The position numbers were made by a program, and so were the translations under genes. The notes below the pieces were generated by a model. That model saw only the letters and a list, made by a program, of their open reading frames with translations. It had not been told where the DNA came from and ran no database searches. A stretch of 64,000 bases of DNA from Phymorhynchus buccinoides (taxonomy: Eukaryota > Mollusca > Gastropoda > Neogastropoda > Raphitomidae), in NCBI GenBank assembly GCA_017654935.2, contig CM065711.1, forward strand, positions 25,888,058 to 25,952,057. The letters run 5' to 3'. Shown here one piece after another: positions 59,179-64,000 of the stretch (position 1 is its first letter; every line of letters starts with the position of its first letter).

Positions 59179-59292
59179 CGGTCCATTCTCCTGCCTTTTT
59201 TCACAAAACATTTTCAAAAAGATTTCCTCCAGCCGAAGTCGGACTTGCTGGGCCTAACTATTTCTTAGTCAGGCGCATAACGCCGTCTGGAC

Positions 59293-59379
59293 AAATTTGA
59301 CGGAAACTTTCTTCATTTCATGAGATAATTGGTATGGGCTTCTTACCCGCCCATGGGCTTTTTACCCCGTCTTCCCCTA
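59293..59379 (+). mobile_element. Right half of MITE family A
   Basis: CTTCATTTCATGAGATAATT through CCCGTCTTCCCC matches 647-712 almost exactly and ends in TA. The left half is missing. The element runs directly into the 62-bp array, whose unit shares TTCCCCTACA with the MITE end. Confidence 0.9.
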
Positions 59380-61692
59380 CATCCGCCTACTCACCTTCTT
59401 CACAATGGCAGCCTCCCTGTGCTGTAGCTTCTTCCCCTACATCCGCCTACTCACCTTCTTCACAATGGCAGCCTCCCTGTCCTGTAGCTTCTTCCCCTAC
59501 AGCCCCTACTACTCACCTTCTTCACAATGGCAGTCTCCCTGTCCTGTAGCTTCTTCCCCTACAGCCCCTACTACTCACCTTCTTCACAATGGCAGCCTCC
59601 CTGTGCTGTAGCTTCTTCCCCTACAGCCCCTACTACTCACCTTCTTCACAATGGCAGCCTCCCTGTGCTGTAGCTTCTTCCCCTACAGCCCCTACTACTC
59701 ACCTTCTTCACAATGGCAGTCTCCCTGTGCTGTAGCTTCTTCCCCTACAGCCCCTACTACTCACCTTCTTCACAATGGCAGTCTCCCTGTGCTGTAGCTT
59801 CTTCCCCTACAGCCCCTACTACTCACCTTCTTCACAATGGCAGCCTCCCTGTCCTGTAGCTTCTTCCCCTACAGCCCCTACTACTCACCTTCTTCACAAT
59901 GGCAGCCTCCCTGTGCTGTAGCTTCTTCCCCTACAGCCCCTACTACTCACCTTCTTCACAATGGCAGTCTCCCTGTGCTGTAGCTTCTTCCCCTACAGCC
60001 CCTACTACTCACCTTCTTCACAATGGCAGTCTCCCTGTCCTGTAGCTTCTTCCCCTACAGCCCCTACTACTCACCTTCTTCACAATGGCAGTCTCCCTGT
60101 GCTGTAGCTTCTTCCCCTACAGCCCCTACTACTCACCTTCTTCACAATGGCAGCCTCCCTGTGCTGTAGCTTCTTCCCCTACAGCCCCTACTACTCACCT
60201 TCTTCACAATGGCAGTCTCCCTGTGCTGTAGCTTCTTCCCCTACAGCCCCTACTACTCACCTTCTTCACAATGGCAGTCTCCCTGTCCTGTAGCTTCTTC
60301 CCCTACAGCCCCTACTACTCACCTTCTTCACAATGGCAGTCTCCCTGTGCTGTAGCTTCTTCCCCTACAGCCCCTACTACTCACCTTCTTCACAATGGCA
60401 GTCTCCCTGTGCTGTAGCTTCTTCCCCTACAGCCCCCTACTACTCACCTTCTTCACAATGGCAGTCTCCCTGTGCTGTAGCTTCTTCCCCTACAGCCCCC
60501 TACTACTCACCTTCTTCACAATGGCAGTCTCCCTGTGCTGTAGCTTCTTCCCCTACAGCCTCCTACTACTCACCTTCTTCACAATGGCAGTCTCCCTGTC
60601 CTGTAGCTTCTTCCCCTACAGCCCCCTACTACTCACCTTCTTCACAATGGCAGTCTCCCTGTCCTGTAGCTTCTTCCCCTACAGCCCCTACTACTCACCT
60701 TCTTCACAATGGCAGCCTCCCTGTGCTGTAGCTTCTTCCCCTACAGCCCCTACTACTCACCTTCTTCACAATGGCAGTCTCCCTGTGCTGTAGCTTCTTC
60801 CCCTACAGCCCCTACTACTCACCTTCTTCACAATGGCAGTCTCCCTGTGCTGTAGCTTCTTCCCCTACAGCCTCCTACTACTCACCTTCTTCACAATGGC
60901 AGTCTCCCTGTGCTGTAGCTTCTTCCCCTACAGCCCCCTACTACTCACCTTCTTCACAATGGCAGTCTCCCTGTGCTGTAGCTTCTTCCCCTACAGCCCC
61001 CTACTACTCACCTTCTTCACAATGGCAGCCTCCCTGTGCTGTAGCTTCTTCCCCTACAGCCCCTACTACTCACCTTCTTCACAATGGCAGCCTCCCTGTG
61101 CTGTAGCTTCTTCCCCTACAGCCCCTACTACTCACCTTCTTCACAATGGCAGCCTCCCTGTCCTGTAGCTTCTTCCCCTACAGCCCCTACTACTCACCTT
61201 CTTCACAATGGCAGTCTCCCTGTCCTGTAGCTTCTTCCCCTACAGCCCCCTACTACTCACCTTCTTCACAATGGCAGCCTCCCTGTGCTGTAGCTTCTTC
61301 CCCTACAGCCCCCTACTACTCACCTTCTTCACAATGGCAGTCTCCCTGTCCTGTAGCTTCTTCCCCTACAGCCCCCTACTACTCACCTTCTTCACAATGG
61401 CAGTCTCCCTGTGCTGTAGCTTCTTCCCCTACAGCCCCCTACTACTCACCCTTCACAATGGCAGCCTCCCTGTCCTGTAGCTTCTTCCCCTACAGCCCCT
61501 ACTACTCACCTTCTTCACAATGGCAGTCTCCCTGTGCTGTAGCTTCTTCCCCTACAGCCCCTACTACTCACCTTCTTCACAATGGCAGTCTCCCTGTGCT
61601 GTAGCTTCTTCCCCTACATCCGCCTACTCACCTTCTTCACATGGCAGCCTCCCTGTCCTGTAGCTTCTTCCCCTACAGCCCCTACTACTCAC
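59380..61692 (-). repeat. Array of about 37 exon-2 3' edges with 5' splice site (62 bp)
   Basis: CTCACCTTCTTCACAATGGCAG recurs every 61-63 bp. Read on the minus strand, each unit holds the last 39 nt of TRIM exon 2 (like KLQYREITIVKK), the 5' splice site AAG|GTGAG(T) and 20-odd nt of intron. Two unit types (AGCCCC, AGCCCCC) and C/G variants at CTGT(G/C)CTGTAG are interspersed. The array abuts the real exon at 61693. No acceptor tract precedes the copies. Confidence 0.95.
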
Positions 61693-62159
61693 CTTCTTCA
61701 CAATGGTAATCTCCCTGTACTGTAGTTTCTTCGCCTGCGCTCTGAGTTCTACTCTCTTCACTCCGGCCACGTCATCCAGTCCCTTCAACTCGGGGCAGTG
61801 GCGATGCGTGGAGGACGCGCACAGCAGACACACCAGCTCATCGTGACTCCAGCAGTACAGCTCCACCGGCTTAGCACTGTGACCCCCGCAGCCGATCGGA
61901 CGGTGCGCGGCCAACCGCCCGGCCGACAAATCGCTCAGCCTCTCCGTCACGTGGTCTCGGGAACAGGGCATCATGTCGTGAATCTTGGCGCAGTTTGCGC
62001 AAAGCTTGATGGCGCATTGCAGGCAGAACAGATCGCCCTCGGCATCTTTGCAACAGCCGCAGACGTGGTTCTCGCTCAGGGTTTTCTCGCTCTCCGCTAC
62101 CGCCTCTGTGGCGAAGTCCGTTGGCAAAGTGTCCACCAGAGAGGCCACGTCGTCTTGAC
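61693..62159 (-). CDS. TRIM gene exon 2: two B-box zinc fingers
   Basis: The minus-strand exon ends at TTGTGAAGAAG|GTGAGTAG. It contains CGCCKDAEGDLFCLQCAIKL followed by CANCAKIHDMMPC, a B-box 1 type cluster, and then CGGHSAKPVELYCWSHDEL plus VCLLCASSTHRHCPEL, a B-box 2 (C-x2-H...C...C-x2-C...H). It continues as DDVAGVKRVELRAQAKKLQY and REITIVKK, the start of the coiled coil. The acceptor is either TTATTGAAG (exon from 62159) or GTGCCAG (from 62174). Both keep phase 1 with exon 1. B-boxes assist E3 ligase assembly. A MITE lies 11-26 bp upstream of the acceptor. Confidence 0.85.
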
Positions 62160-62184
62160 CTTCAATAATAACAACTGGCACTTG

Positions 62185-62363
62185 TACGGTGGAACCTCCC
62201 TTATAAGACTAAAAAAATAGTCCCAAATGAGGTCTTATAAGGGAGGGGTCTTATAAGGGAGGTAATTTTAATACTTACAAAGAAGGGCAATGTATCAGAG
62301 AAGTAGGTCTTGTATGGGAGGGAGTCTTATAATGGGAGGTCTTATAAGGGAGGTTCCACTGTA
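62185..62363. mobile_element. Pogo/Tc1-type MITE, 175 bp, TA duplication
   Basis: C(A/G)GTGGAACCTCCCTTATAA at 62187 is mirrored by TTATAAGGGAGGTTCCACTG ending at 62361. TA flanks both sides. Internal GTCTTATAAGGGAGG units repeat the end sequence. There is no coding frame. It sits in intron 1, next to the exon 2 acceptor. Confidence 0.85.
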
Positions 62364-62431
62364 TAGCGCACATGTCTAGAAAATTCTATTTGTGGGGCTT
62401 TACAAAGAAATAGAACTACAAACATTCCCAT

Positions 62432-63345
<914 letters not shown>

Positions 63346-63346
63346 C

Positions 63347-63545
63347 CTTTGATGTCTGAAGCTGGAAGGATCGGCCTGAGGCACAGTGGGCAGCCAGCCT
63401 CACGTCCCAGCTTCTGCATCCAAGCCAGCACACACTTGTAGCAGACCAGGTGAGCGCAGGGCAGTAACTTGGGATGGATAAAGCCATCGTGACACACGGG
63501 ACAGTCCATGTCGCTTTCAACTGGTTCCGCTGCTGCTGCTGCCAT
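63347..63545 (-). CDS. TRIM gene exon 1: RING finger E3 domain
   Basis: The minus-strand ATG at 63545 follows CCCCTCCAG, so a 5' UTR intron is possible. The peptide begins MAAAAAEPVESDMD and has a C3HC4 RING: CPVCHDGFIHPKLLPCAHL, VCYKC, then GCPLCLRPI. It ends SDIK before AAAG|GTGTGTG, phase 1, matching exon 2. RING domains recruit the ubiquitin-charged E2, making this a probable E3 ubiquitin ligase, in animals often of innate immunity or protein quality control. The spacing C-x2-C...C-x-H-x2-C-x2-C...C-x2-C is complete. Confidence 0.9.
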
Positions 63546-63925
63546 GACTGGAGGGGGGGGGGATACAATTATTTTAATACGAAACGGTACACGAGTTTTA
63601 CAGCTCAATTTGTTTTCTTCTTCTTCTTTTTCTTGGTTTACATTAATTTTTATTGAGTAACACATAGAAAAGCAGCGACATAAACAAATGAGAACGAGCA
63701 CAACAAGCTTAAAGCTTATACAAGGCGCTCAAACACATGTAGATTATACAGTATTGGCTGCCACAAGTAATGAGAGACTGGAACAGAACAGGATGATGAA
63801 AATGATAGCATACAAAATGTGCACGAACAAGCAAGCAACATTTTCTTCAGTGTGTCTGCATGTATATATATATATATATGGGTACTCGTGCGCGTGTGTA
63901 TGCGTGTCTGTGTGCATGTGTGTAT

Positions 63926-63981
<56 letters not shown>

Positions 63982-64000
63982 GACACTGGAAAACTTTATT
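63546..64000. other. Upstream region of the TRIM gene, microsatellites
   Basis: A short C-run lies directly before the ATG on the minus strand. TATA-rich and TG tracts lie at 63863-63925 and (GA)n at 63930-63978. No promoter could be supported, and the gene's 5' end may lie beyond the window. Confidence 0.5.

Overview
The window looks like the genome of an animal, most likely a mollusc and plausibly a gastropod. The evidence is spliced exons, a RING/B-box (TRIM) gene, several non-LTR retrotransposons, a tRNA-derived SINE, palindromic MITEs and very long GA, TG and AC microsatellites. No bacterial, plasmid, phage or CRISPR organisation is visible. The taxon is an inference from repeat style only.

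One gene can be followed on the minus strand across almost 50 kb. Seven exons are supported by open frames, AG/GT borders and matching phases: E1 63545-63347 (RING), E2 62159-61693 (B-boxes), E3 49787-49591 (coiled coil), E4 37986-37746, E5 26717-26295 (Cys/His cluster), E6 21083-20868 and E7 16529-16372. E1-E4 form a convincing TRIM core. E5-E7 are phase-compatible with E4, but could belong to a neighbouring gene of the same orientation. A possible first exon of another gene lies on the plus strand at 2888-2989.

Three satellite arrays in the introns are built from one edge of the adjacent exon plus its splice site. About 37 copies of the E2 3' edge with its 5' splice site lie at 59380-61692. 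Twenty copies of the E6 5' edge with its 3' splice site lie at 21084-24790. About eight copies of the E7 5' edge with its 3' splice site lie at 16530-17250.

The other main find is a 5.2-kb DNA transposon at 6155-11325. It has about 230-bp inverted repeats, a possible TTA duplication, and one long ancestral reading frame that ends in an XPG/FEN-like nuclease region and a Cys-rich CXC-like tail. It resembles the Academ group. The copy is broken by two in-frame stops, one frameshift and a 932-bp insertion flanked by a 10-bp duplication; removing the insertion restores the frame exactly at the junction.

Other regions: 11.7-15.6 kb holds dispersed and tandem repeats; 17.3-19.6 kb LINE tails and repeat copies; 28.3-35.0 kb nested LINE fragments followed by a zinc-finger transposase remnant; 38.0-48.9 kb a large LINE whose ORF2 N-terminal region has become a roughly 5-kb coding minisatellite; 49.3-59.4 kb more arrays and a 1.6-kb fold-back element; and 62.2-63.3 kb a TA-flanked MITE and a tRNA-derived SINE between TRIM exons 1 and 2.
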